From: Conexibacter sp. | GTDB lineage: Bacteria; Actinomycetota; Thermoleophilia; Solirubrobacterales; Solirubrobacteraceae | Direction: 5' to 3' | Assembly (NCBI GenBank): GCA_025964295.1 | Contig: JAOPZD010000564.1 | Span: 1-9,930 of the forward strand | DNA: 9,930 bases | Shown here: in pieces, positions 1 through 8,055 of the stretch | Layout: every line of letters begins with the position of its first letter | Position numbering within the stretch: the stretch's first letter is position 1 | The notes under the pieces: generated by a model | The model's input: only the letters and a program-made list of their open reading frames with translations | What the model was told of the DNA's origin: nothing | The model's database searches: none | Made by a program: the position numbers and the translations under genes

Positions 1-254
1 CCGATCTCGGAGGCGGATCCACCGGCGGCTCGGGCGCCGACGGCAACGGCCGGCGCGGGCGCCCGCGCGGCTCGGGCACGCGCGGCAAGCAGGCGCTGGA
101 GCTCGTCCGGAGCAGTCCCGGCATCACGATCCCGGAGATCGCCGAGCAGATGGGCATCCAGCAGAACTACCTCTACCGGGTGCTCCCCAGCCTCCAGAAG
201 GAGGGCCTCATCCGCAAGGAGGGCCGGGGCTGGCACCCGATGGACGCGGCCTAG
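1..254 (+). CDS. C-terminal part of a winged-helix DNA-binding protein with AT-hook-like linker (5' end outside window)
   Basis: The gene is open from the window edge (first full codon at base 3) to a TAG at 252-254, giving the last 83 residues. Residues 3-28 are a Gly/Arg-rich, probably disordered linker containing RRGRPRG, which resembles an AT-hook core (Arg-Gly-Arg-Pro) that inserts into the minor groove. Residues about 29-80 read as a compact winged helix: a first helix (KQALELVR), a recognition-type helix-turn-helix (ITIPEIAEQMGIQQNYLYRV) and a wing (LIRKEGRGWHP). This is the kind of fold seen in MarR/IclR-like domains. Third codon positions are almost all G or C, supporting real coding. 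The protein is probably a DNA-binding regulator or nucleoid-associated factor, but its N-terminal part and so its family are unseen. It ends only 2 bp before the convergent malate dehydrogenase stop, so no separate terminator fits between them. Confidence 0.8.
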   Translation, partial: DLGGGSTGGSGADGNGRRGRPRGSGTRGKQALELVRSSPGITIPEIAEQMGIQQNYLYRVLPSLQKEGLIRKEGRGWHPMDAA

Positions 255-256
255 GC

Positions 257-1237
257 TCAGCCGAGGAGGCCGAGCTCCTTGACCGCGTCGCGCTCGCCCT
301 TGAGCTCGTCGACGGTGATGTCGATCTTGGCCTGCGCGAAGTCGCCGACCTCGAGGCCCTCGACGATCTTGTAGGTGCCGTCGCCCGGCAGCTCGACGGG
401 GAAGCTGGAGATCAGCCCCTCCTGGACGCCGTACTGGCCCTGCGAGTGGACCGCCATCGAGCGGCGGCCCGTCGCGCCGAGCACCCAGTCGCGGACGTGG
501 TCGATCGCCGCGTTCGCGGCGCTCGCCGCGCTGGAGGCGCCGCGCGCCTCGATGATCGCCGCGCCGCGCTTGCCGACGTTGGGCAGGTACTCGTTCTCAT
601 ACCAGGCCATGTCGTCGACGGCCTCGACCGCCTTCTGGCCGTTGACGGTGGCGTTGAACAGGTCGGGGAACATCGTCGGCGAGTGGTTGCCCCACACGAC
701 GAGGTTCTCGATGTCGGTGACCGGCACAGACAGCTTGTTGGCGAGCTGGGCGACCGCGCGGTTCTCGTCCAGGCGCGTCATCGCCGTGAAGCGGTCGTTC
801 GGGACGTCGGGCGCGTTGCTCATGGCGATCAGCGCGTTGGTGTTCGCCGGGTTGCCGACGACCAGGACCTTGACGTCGTCGGCGGCGTGCGCGTTGATCG
901 CCTCGCCCTGCGGCTTGAAGATCGCGCCGTTGGCCTCCAGCAGGTCAGCGCGCTCCATGCCCTTGGTGCGCGGGCGCGCGCCGATGAGCAGGCCGACGTT
1001 GGCGCCGTCGAAGGCCTCGTTGGGATCGGAGGTGATGTCGATGGCCTCCAGCAGCGGGAAGGCGCAGTCGACGAGCTCCATGGCGGTGCCCTCGGCGGCC
1101 TTCAGCGCGGGCTCGATCTCCAGGAGGCGGAGCCGGACCTTCTCGTCCGGCCCGAGCAGCTGACCCGACGCGATGCGGAACAGGATGGCGTATCCGATGG
1201 CACCGGCGGCGCCGGTGACGGTGACGGTCTTGGGCAT
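257..1237 (-). CDS. mdh: Malate dehydrogenase (NAD-dependent, Thermus/cytosolic-like type)
   Basis: This cytoplasmic TCA-cycle enzyme interconverts malate and oxaloacetate with NAD. The 326-residue product matches the usual 325-330 of the family and is recognisably close to Thermus MDH. The Rossmann motif GAAGAIGY lies at residues 9-16, and a Glu at about 40 closes the second strand, which favours NAD over NADP. The mobile substrate loop [11 protein letters not shown] (86-96) carries substrate arginines. NPANTNAL lies at 129-136, MTRLDENRA at 153-161 holds the conserved Arg and Asp, and the catalytic His is in [11 protein letters not shown] (His185). [13 protein letters not shown] (232-244) is a family signature. 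I chose the ATG at 1237 because the protein then starts directly at the first beta strand; the open frame runs further upstream only as an antisense shadow of the next gene. Only 17 bp separate it from the upstream isocitrate dehydrogenase stop, so the two are probably co-transcribed. The Shine-Dalgarno is weak (ATAGG). Confidence 0.96.
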   Translation of the reverse strand: MPKTVTVTGAAGAIGYAILFRIASGQLLGPDEKVRLRLLEIEPALKAAEGTAMELVDCAFPLLEAIDITSDPNEAFDGANVGLLIGARPRTKGMERADLLEANGAIFKPQGEAINAHAADDVKVLVVGNPANTNALIAMSNAPDVPNDRFTAMTRLDENRAVAQLANKLSVPVTDIENLVVWGNHSPTMFPDLFNATVNGQKAVEAVDDMAWYENEYLPNVGKRGAAIIEARGASSAASAANAAIDHVRDWVLGATGRRSMAVHSQGQYGVQEGLISSFPVELPGDGTYKIVEGLEVGDFAQAKIDITVDELKGERDAVKELGLLG

Positions 1238-1254
1238 GCGCAGAAACCTATCGA

Positions 1255-3471
<2,217 letters not shown>

Positions 3472-3501
3472 TCGCCCGCGCGCCCGCCGGGATCTGCCGG
3501 T

Positions 3502-3945
3502 CTAGGCCAGCGCGCGGAGGTCGGCGCCCGCGACCGCCTGGGCGACGAGCTGGGCGATCGTCGTCTCGGCGAGCCGGCGCTCGATGGCCTGCCCGGCCTC
3601 GCGGTCGATCGCCGCCAGCGACGCCTGGATCGAGCGGCCGACCGGGCATGCCGGGTGGGCCTCGCGCAGGCCGAGGACGTCGCCCTCGCCGTGCACGACG
3701 CGCCAGACGTCGGCCAACGTGGTGGTCTTGGGGTCGGCGGCCAGCTGCCAGCCGCCGCCGGGCCCCGAGCGCGAGGTGACCAGGCCGGCCTCGCGCAGCC
3801 CGCCCAGCACGCGGCGGACGTGGACCGGGTTGGAGTTGGCGCTGCCGGCCATCTCGTCAGAGGACAGCGTGGCGGGCGCGCTGCCCGCCAGCAGCGTGAG
3901 CATGTGCACGCCGAGGGCGAACTGGGTGTTGGTCGGGCCGGCCAC
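3502..3945 (-). CDS. Rrf2-family transcriptional regulator, single-cysteine type
   Basis: This is a 147-residue winged-helix regulator of the Rrf2 family (usual length 140-165). It shows the N-terminal helix QFALGVHMLTLLA (8-20), the recognition helix region SDEMAGSANSNPVHVRRVLG (29-48) and the wing LVTSRSGPGGGWQLA (55-69), a family hallmark, followed by the dimerisation helix. Fe-S members such as IscR, NsrR and RsrR use up to three clustered cysteines. Here the only Cys is Cys100 in HPACPVG, so a classical cluster is unlikely and a thiol or ligand mechanism (as in YwnA/CymR-like members) is more plausible. The GTG at 3945 is the only reasonable start, because translation then begins just before the conserved helix; a weak CCGAG precedes it. 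The gene is divergent from a QorB-like reductase with a 54-bp shared gap, so it probably controls that gene and itself. It also lies 66 bp upstream of icd on the same strand. The ligand is unknown. Confidence 0.9.
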   Translation of the reverse strand: MAGPTNTQFALGVHMLTLLAGSAPATLSSDEMAGSANSNPVHVRRVLGGLREAGLVTSRSGPGGGWQLAADPKTTTLADVWRVVHGEGDVLGLREAHPACPVGRSIQASLAAIDREAGQAIERRLAETTIAQLVAQAVAGADLRALA

Positions 3946-3956
3946 GTCGGTCTCGG

Positions 3957-3962
3957 AGTCTA
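3957..3962 (-). promoter_or_regulatory. Possible -10 element of the Rrf2 regulator gene
   Basis: The minus strand reads TAGACT, matching TANNNT, 11 nt before the GTG start at 3945. This would give a leader of only a few bases. No good -35 is visible. It touches the TACCCGGGTA palindrome, so a protein bound there would cover it. Confidence 0.3.
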
Positions 3963-3970
3963 CCCGGGTA
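3961..3970. repeat. Perfect 10-bp palindrome TACCCGGGTA in the Rrf2/QorB divergent promoter region
   Basis: TACCCGGGTA is identical to its reverse complement. It lies in the 54-bp divergent gap, overlapping by two bases the suggested Rrf2 -10. It may be part of an operator, but a 10-bp palindrome in GC-rich DNA is not strong evidence alone. Confidence 0.4.
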
Positions 3971-3972
3971 TT

Positions 3973-3991
3973 CGTAACTGATCTTGCTACG
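3973..3991. promoter_or_regulatory. Candidate Rrf2 operator, inverted repeat CGTAnC-N7-GnTACG
   Basis: The 19-bp sequence CGTAACTGATCTTGCTACG has two-fold symmetry around base 3982: the outer four pairs and the sixth pair match. It lies in the divergent gap between the Rrf2 regulator and the QorB-like gene and covers most of the suggested -10 of the latter (3988-3993). Rrf2 proteins bind as dimers to dyad sites, so this is the most likely place for autoregulation and repression of qorB. That is inferred from position and symmetry; I do not know the consensus for this subgroup. Confidence 0.45.
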
Positions 3992-3993
3992 GT
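3988..3993 (+). promoter_or_regulatory. Likely -10 element for a leaderless qorB-like transcript
   Basis: TACGGT fits TANNNT and is followed by exactly 6 nt before the ATG at 4000. That is the spacing expected when transcription starts at the A of the start codon. No Shine-Dalgarno-like purine run precedes this ATG (the bases are TTTGGC), which agrees with a leaderless mRNA, common in high-GC actinobacteria. Confidence 0.45.
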
Positions 3994-3999
3994 TTTGGC

Positions 4000-4872
4000 A
4001 TGAGCCTGATCATCACCGGCGCCTCGGGTCACCTGGGCCGCCGCACCGCCGAGCTGCTGCTGGACACGGAGGGCGTCGACGCGTCGTCCGTCGTCCTGGT
4101 CACCCGCGACCCGTCCCAGCTCGACGACCTCGCCGCCCGCGGCGCCGACGTGCGCCGCGGCGACTTCACCGACCCCGCCTCGCTGACGACCGCGTTCGCC
4201 GGCGCCGGGCGCGTGCTGATCATCAGCACCGACGCGGTCGGCGCGCGCATCGCCCACCAGCAGGCGGCCATCGACGCCGCCAAGGCCGCGGGCGCGTCGC
4301 TCATCGCCTACACGTCGATCACCAACCCGGTGCGGGACAACCCGGCCGGCGTCGTGCCCGACCACCGCGCGACCGAGGAGGCGATGGTCGCGTCGGGCGT
4401 CCCCTACACCTTCCTGCGCAACGCGCTCTACAGCGAGTACCGCGTACCCGAGGCCCAGGCCGCGATCGCGTCCGGGCAGTTCCATCACAACCAAGGCGAC
4501 GGCGTCACCGCCTACGTCTCCCGCGAGGACTGCGCCGCCGCCGCGGCCGCCGTGTTGGCCGGCGGCGACGAGCACGCCGGCAAGGCGTATGACATCACCG
4601 GCCCCGAGCTGCTCGGCGGCGACGACCTGGCCAAGGTGTACGCCTCGGTCGGCGATGTCCCGGTCGTCCCGGTCGCGGTGGACGACGACGCCTTCGCCGC
4701 CGGGCTGGTCGCCGCCGGGCTGCCCGCGGCCGCCGCGCCGCTGCTCGTATCGTTCGGCGTCGCGATCCGCGCAGGCGAGCTCGACCAGCGCTCCGACGAC
4801 GTCGAGGCGCTGACCGGCCGCGCGCCGCGCTCGGTGGCCGACGTGGTCGGCGCCGCGCTGGCCACGGCGTAG
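4000..4872 (+). CDS. qorB: QorB/NmrA-like NAD(P)H-dependent quinone oxidoreductase
   Basis: The 290-residue atypical short-chain dehydrogenase is close in length and layout to E. coli QorB (YtfG, 286 residues), an NADPH:quinone oxidoreductase of the NmrA-like group. The nucleotide-binding motif GASGHLG is at 7-13 and starts right at the N terminus. Arg36 after the second strand suggests NADPH. Further family blocks are RVLIIST (71-77), HQQAAIDAAKAAGASLIAYT (86-105), VPYTFLRNALYSEY (134-147) and the late block DDAFAAGLVAAGLP (229-242). The classical SDR YxxxK motif is absent, as expected for this group. The protein probably reduces quinones or senses/uses NAD(P)H in the cytoplasm. It is divergent from an Rrf2 regulator, its likely controller; in E. 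coli the equivalent neighbour is a different family (HxlR-type). A small membrane protein gene follows 24 bp downstream. The exact substrate is not deducible; an NmrA-type redox-sensing role is the alternative. Confidence 0.88.
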   Translation: MSLIITGASGHLGRRTAELLLDTEGVDASSVVLVTRDPSQLDDLAARGADVRRGDFTDPASLTTAFAGAGRVLIISTDAVGARIAHQQAAIDAAKAAGASLIAYTSITNPVRDNPAGVVPDHRATEEAMVASGVPYTFLRNALYSEYRVPEAQAAIASGQFHHNQGDGVTAYVSREDCAAAAAAVLAGGDEHAGKAYDITGPELLGGDDLAKVYASVGDVPVVPVAVDDDAFAAGLVAAGLPAAAAPLLVSFGVAIRAGELDQRSDDVEALTGRAPRSVADVVGAALATA

Positions 4873-4896
4873 GCGGGGCCCTGGCAGGATCCGGCG

Positions 4897-5322
4897 ATGG
4901 CCCACCCCCATCGCCGGCCTCCGGCCCCCTCCGCGCTCGTCATGTCCGGCCTCGCGGAGGTCGCGCTCGGCGCCCTCGCCGGCTGGCCCTACACGCTCGT
5001 GCGCCAGGACCCGGAGGCGGCGCGCCGGCTGCTGGGCATCAAGTCCGGCGCCCGCGTCCGCCAGTGGCACCTCGACCTCGCGATGCTCGGCGGGCTGACC
5101 GTCGCGGTCGGCACCGCGGTCCCCGACGCGCCGAGGTGGGCCTCGCTGCCCCTCGGCATCGGCGCCTGGACCAACGCCATGGCCTTCCTCCCGCTGGCCT
5201 TCGCACCGGAGGTCGACCGGCACCCGGTCTACCGCGCGACCGCCGGCGCGTCCTTCGTGGCGACCTCGGTCGGCTTCGTCGGTATGGCGCTCGTCGGCGC
5301 GCGCCGCCGCCTCCGCGCTTGA
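4897..5322 (+). CDS. Small membrane protein with about four transmembrane helices, function unknown
   Basis: A 141-residue hydrophobic protein that I cannot assign to a family. Four likely membrane segments are at about residues 13-34, 58-75, 82-103 and 114-135. The cytoplasmic side is suggested by the basic N terminus (HPHRRPP) and the basic tail (RRRLRA). Polar residues inside or at the edge of the helices (Glu21, His58, Asp60, Asn93) and the block RVRQWHLDLAMLGG (53-66) could form a functional site. The layout is vaguely like small four-helix membrane proteins such as hydroxylaminobenzene mutases, but I see no decisive motif. The ATG at 4897 has a good AGGA (4886-4889) 7 nt upstream. The gene follows qorB by 24 bp on the same strand with no terminator between, so it is probably in its transcript and may act on related redox or quinone chemistry at the membrane. 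That link is inference from position. Confidence 0.8.
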   Translation: MAHPHRRPPAPSALVMSGLAEVALGALAGWPYTLVRQDPEAARRLLGIKSGARVRQWHLDLAMLGGLTVAVGTAVPDAPRWASLPLGIGAWTNAMAFLPLAFAPEVDRHPVYRATAGASFVATSVGFVGMALVGARRRLRA

Positions 5323-5348
5323 CGCCAAGCCCTGAACGGTGGTTCACT
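5319..5348 (+). promoter_or_regulatory. Candidate promoter of the tetR-aidB operon (leaderless)
   Basis: TTGACG at 5319-5324 matches five of six bases of the -35 consensus and overlaps the end of the preceding membrane-protein gene. After an 18-bp spacer, TTCACT (5343-5348) is a poor but possible -10 placed 7 nt before the GTG start at 5356. Transcription would then start at or next to the start codon. No Shine-Dalgarno precedes the GTG, consistent with leaderless translation. The whole element lies under the 5323-5356 dyad. Confidence 0.4.
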
Positions 5349-5356
5349 TCTTGGCG
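5323..5356. promoter_or_regulatory. Candidate TetR operator: 34-bp nested inverted repeat over promoter and start codon
   Basis: Two inverted repeats share one centre (5339.5). The outer arms are CGCCAAG (5323-5329) and CTTGGCG (5350-5356). The inner arms are TGAAC (5333-5337) and GTTCA (5342-5346), giving TGAACGGTGGTTCA. In all, 12 of 17 base pairs are symmetric. The element fills the 33-bp gap between the membrane-protein stop and the TetR gene and includes the G of the GTG start codon. TetR regulators bind such dyads as one or two dimers and usually repress themselves, so autoregulation is the natural reading. As RNA it could also fold into a hairpin after the upstream gene, but there is no U-tract. 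Confidence 0.6.
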
Positions 5357-6003
5357 TGGCCTATCGCCCCACCGAGCGCACCGAGGCGCGCAGGACGCAG
5401 ACGCGCGACCGGATCGTCCGTGCCGCGCTGGAGCTCGTCGCGCGCGGCGGCTACCGAGAGGCGCAGGTGGCGAACGTCGCCCGGCGGGCGGGCGTGGCGA
5501 CCGGGACGGTGTACCGGCACTTCCCCTCGAAGGCCGACCTGCTGACCGAGGTCTTCCGGGTGGCCTCCCAGCGGGAGGTCGACGCGGTCGCGCGGGCCAC
5601 CGCGGTCGCGGGCGACGCCCAGGAGCAGCTCGCCGCCGCCGTGGAGACGTTCGCCCGCCGCGCGCTGCGCGGCCGGCGGCTGGCGTGGGCGCTACTGGCC
5701 GAGCCGGTCGATCCGGCGGTCGAGGCCGAGCGGCTGCAGTTCCGCCGCGCCTACGCCGACGTGTTCGCCGCCACGATCGCCGCCGGGGTCGCCGCGGGCC
5801 GGCTGCCCGAGCAGGACCCGGCCTTCACCGCCACCGCGCTGGTCGGCGCGATCGGCGAGGCGCTCGTCGGGCCGCTCTCGCCGACCCACCACGCCACCGA
5901 CGCGCAGGGCGCCGACGCGCTCGTCGCCCGCCTCATCGCCTTCTGCCTGCGTTCCACCACCGATCAGGAGCTGTCTGAGCATGTCCACCGTCGCGCGGCC
6001 TGA
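5356..6003 (+). CDS. TetR-family transcriptional regulator of the aidB operon
   Basis: A 215-residue TetR repressor. Residues about 15-60 form the three-helix DNA-binding domain, with TRDRIVRAALELVARGGY opening it and the recognition region VANVARRAGVATGTVYRHF (38-56), a typical TetR signature, followed by the KADLLTEVF helix. The remaining residues form the variable helical ligand and dimer domain, which gives no direct clue to the inducer. The GTG at 5356 (GTG-GCC-TAT) is preferred: it precedes a normal basic N-terminal arm and lies directly after the dyad operator. The gene overlaps the AidB-type dehydrogenase gene by 23 nt, so the two are co-translated. By analogy with TetR regulators beside acyl-CoA dehydrogenase genes, an acyl-CoA or related ligand is possible; this is inference. 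Autorepression through 5323-5356 is likely. Confidence 0.92.
   Translation: MAYRPTERTEARRTQTRDRIVRAALELVARGGYREAQVANVARRAGVATGTVYRHFPSKADLLTEVFRVASQREVDAVARATAVAGDAQEQLAAAVETFARRALRGRRLAWALLAEPVDPAVEAERLQFRRAYADVFAATIAAGVAAGRLPEQDPAFTATALVGAIGEALVGPLSPTHHATDAQGADALVARLIAFCLRSTTDQELSEHVHRRAA
5965..5970 (+). promoter_or_regulatory. Ribosome binding site for the AidB-like gene, inside tetR
   Basis: CAGGAG lies 10 nt before the ATG at 5981 and within the last codons of the TetR gene. It supports the 5981 start and indicates re-initiation or coupling between the two genes. Confidence 0.6.
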
Positions 6004-7660
6004 GGCCGACACGTACGCCACCCACGAGGTCCGCAACCAGGTCCCGCCGCTGGAGGGCCGCAACCTCTTCCTGGACAACACGCCCCTGGTCGAAAGCCTC
6101 CAGCGCGAGGGCGGCGGGTGGGCGCACGAGCGGGCGGTCGAGGTCGGCGCGTTCTGGGGCGGCGAGCCGCAGGCGTGGGGCTTCGAGGCCAACGAGAACC
6201 CGCCGGTCCTGCAGACCCACGACCGCTTCGGCAACCGCCTCGACGCCGTCGACTTCCACCCCGCGTGGCACCACCTGCTGGCCCGCGGCGTCCACGACGA
6301 GATGCACGCGCTGCCGTGGAACGACCCGCAGCCGGGCGCGCACGTCGCCCGCGCCGCGATCTACATGAGCGGCACGCAGGCCGAGGCCGGCTTCGGCTGC
6401 CCGATCACCATGACCTTCGCCGCCGTCCCCGCGCTGCGGGCCACCCCGGAGATCGCCGACGAGTGGATCCCGCGCCTCACCGCCCGCGGCTACGACGGCG
6501 CGCTGAAGCCCGCCACCGAGAAGCCCGGGGCGATCTGCGGCATGGCGATGACCGAGAAGCAGGGCGGATCCGACGTCCGCGCCAACACGACCACCGCGAC
6601 GCCGATCGACGGCGGCGGCGAGGGCGCCGAGTACCGCCTCGTCGGCCACAAGTGGTTCTGCTCGGCGCCGATGAGCGACCTCTTCCTCGTCCTCGCCCAG
6701 ACCGACGAAGGCCTCTCCTGCTTCGCGGTCCCCCGCTTCCTGCCCGACGGAAGCAAGAACTCCGGCTTCCAGCTGCAGCGCCTCAAGGACAAGCTGGGCA
6801 ACAAGTCCAACGCGTCCTCCGAGGTCGAGTTCAAGGGCGCGTGGGGCCAGATGCTCGGCCGGCCCGGCCGCGGCGTGCCGACGATCATCGAGATGGTCGG
6901 CCACACGCGGCTGGACTGCGTGATCGGCGCCGCCGGCGGGATGCGGACCGCGGTCTCGCTCGCCTCCTGGCACGCCATGCACCGCGCCGCGTTCGGCAAG
7001 ACGCTGATCGACCAGCCGCTGATGCGCAATGTCCTGGCCGACCTCGCCGTCGAGAGCGAGGCCGCCACCGCGCTGGCCCTCAGGCTCTGCCGCGCCTACG
7101 ACGACGCGCTGGGCGGCGACGAGCGCGCCGACCTCTTCAAGCGCCTGGCCACCGCCGTGGCCAAGTACCACGTCTGCAAGCGGGTCCCCAACCACGCCTT
7201 CGAGGCGCTGGAGTGCCTGGGCGGCAACGGCTTCGTCGAGGCCTCCGGCATGCCGCGCCTCTACCGCGAGGCCCCGCTGTGCTCCATCTGGGAGGGGTCG
7301 GGCAACGTGATGGCCTTGGACGTCCTGCGCGCGCTGGCCCGCACGCCCGAGGCGCTCGACGTGTTCCTGGAGGAGCTCGACGCCGCCACCGGCCAGGACA
7401 CGCGCTACGACGCCTACGTCCAGACCGTCCGGTCGGAGTTCTCGCGCCCCGCCGAGCTCGAGCACCGCGCGCGGATCGTCGTCGAGCGGATGGCGCTGGC
7501 GCTGCAGGCCTCCCAGCTGCTGCGCCACGCGCCGACGGCCGTGGCCGACGCGTTCGTCGGCACGCGCCTGGCCGGCGACGGCGGGATGCACTACGGCACG
7601 CTGCCGCCCGGCACCGACATCGCGACGATCCTCGACCGCCACGTGCCGGTCGCCGCGTGA
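5981..7660 (+). CDS. aidB: AidB-family acyl-CoA dehydrogenase (isovaleryl-CoA dehydrogenase-like flavoprotein)
   Basis: A 559-residue FAD enzyme that follows E. coli AidB (541 residues) along its length and is clearly longer than ordinary 380-residue acyl-CoA dehydrogenases. N-terminal AidB-specific blocks are EVRNQVPPLEGRNLFLDN (16-33) and VDFHPAWHHLL. The flavin-site blocks are CPITMTFAA, MTEKQGGSDV (190-199) and YRLVGHKWFCSAPMSD. LSCFAVPRFLPDG and LKDKLGNKSNASSEVEF follow, then LECLGGNGFVE, PRLYREAP and SIWEGSGNVM, with Glu438 in the position of the AidB active-site glutamate. The C-terminal 110 or so residues correspond to the AidB extra domain, reported to contribute to DNA binding in E. 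coli, where AidB belongs to the Ada alkylation response. Here no Ada gene is near; the gene sits between a TetR regulator (23-nt overlap) and an NTF2-like gene (4-nt overlap). Whether it protects DNA or oxidises an acyl-CoA is undecided. Confidence 0.93.
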   Translation: MSTVARPEADTYATHEVRNQVPPLEGRNLFLDNTPLVESLQREGGGWAHERAVEVGAFWGGEPQAWGFEANENPPVLQTHDRFGNRLDAVDFHPAWHHLLARGVHDEMHALPWNDPQPGAHVARAAIYMSGTQAEAGFGCPITMTFAAVPALRATPEIADEWIPRLTARGYDGALKPATEKPGAICGMAMTEKQGGSDVRANTTTATPIDGGGEGAEYRLVGHKWFCSAPMSDLFLVLAQTDEGLSCFAVPRFLPDGSKNSGFQLQRLKDKLGNKSNASSEVEFKGAWGQMLGRPGRGVPTIIEMVGHTRLDCVIGAAGGMRTAVSLASWHAMHRAAFGKTLIDQPLMRNVLADLAVESEAATALALRLCRAYDDALGGDERADLFKRLATAVAKYHVCKRVPNHAFEALECLGGNGFVEASGMPRLYREAPLCSIWEGSGNVMALDVLRALARTPEALDVFLEELDAATGQDTRYDAYVQTVRSEFSRPAELEHRARIVVERMALALQASQLLRHAPTAVADAFVGTRLAGDGGMHYGTLPPGTDIATILDRHVPVAA

Positions 7661-8055
7661 GCGCTCCGCAGCGGTTCCGCGCCGGGGTCGAGGCCGGCGA
7701 CGTCGAGGCCGCGCTGGCGGCCCTGTCGCCGGACGTCGTCTTCCACAGCCCCGCGGTCTTCCAGGAGTACCGCGGGATCGAGGTCGTCAGCGGCCTGCTG
7801 CGGCTGGTCTTCGAGACCTTCGAGGACTTCCGCTACACCGACGCCCTGTCGGGCGACGGCGACGCGCCGGTCCACGCGCTGATCTTCCGCGCGCGCGTCG
7901 GCGACCGCGACCTCGAGGGCCTGGACCTCATGCGCGTCGGCCCCGACGGGCTGATCGCCGACTTCACCGTGATGGTGCGTCCGGCCTCGGGCCTGATGGC
8001 GCTGGCGCAGGCCCTCGGTCCGAAGGTCGAGGCCGCGGGCCTGAAGGCCGGCTGA
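7657..8055 (+). CDS. NTF2/SnoaL-like small protein, third gene of the tetR-aidB operon
   Basis: A 132-residue protein with the features of the NTF2-like/SnoaL superfamily. An N-terminal helix pair runs through FRAGVEAGDVEAALAALSPD (7-26), then a strand with VVFHSPAVF (27-35), a helix region VVSGLLRLVFETFEDFRY (43-60), and strands ending in DLMRVGPDGLIADFTVMVRP (90-109). Such cone-shaped folds bind or isomerise small hydrophobic molecules, but many members have no known reaction. Candidate pocket residues are His30, Asp90 and Asp102. I chose the GTG at 7657, which overlaps the aidB stop in a GTGA arrangement, a common sign of translational coupling; no better start is in frame nearby. The operon position suggests it handles a substrate, product or ligand of the AidB-like enzyme. 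Its last 92 bp overlap the convergent XRE gene. Confidence 0.82.
   Translation: MSAPQRFRAGVEAGDVEAALAALSPDVVFHSPAVFQEYRGIEVVSGLLRLVFETFEDFRYTDALSGDGDAPVHALIFRARVGDRDLEGLDLMRVGPDGLIADFTVMVRPASGLMALAQALGPKVEAAGLKAG

Noticed and set aside
3946..5328. N-terminal extension of the Rrf2 frame opposite qorB and the membrane-protein gene
   Set aside because: It is low-complexity antisense sequence; the Rrf2 domain begins just after the GTG at 3945.
5323..5356. Intrinsic terminator for the membrane-protein gene
   Set aside because: The dyad could form an RNA hairpin but has a large loop with only partial pairing and no T-tract. Its position on the TetR promoter makes an operator the better reading.
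5933..7642. 569-residue open frame on the minus strand opposite aidB
   Set aside because: It mirrors the AidB-like gene in a complementary frame, with Gly/Val/Arg/Ala-rich composition and no motif.
6118..7656. Long upstream extension of the NTF2-like frame through aidB
   Set aside because: The upstream translation is Arg/Pro/Gly-rich shadow sequence. The real domain starts at the GTG at 7657, so this is not a large fusion protein.
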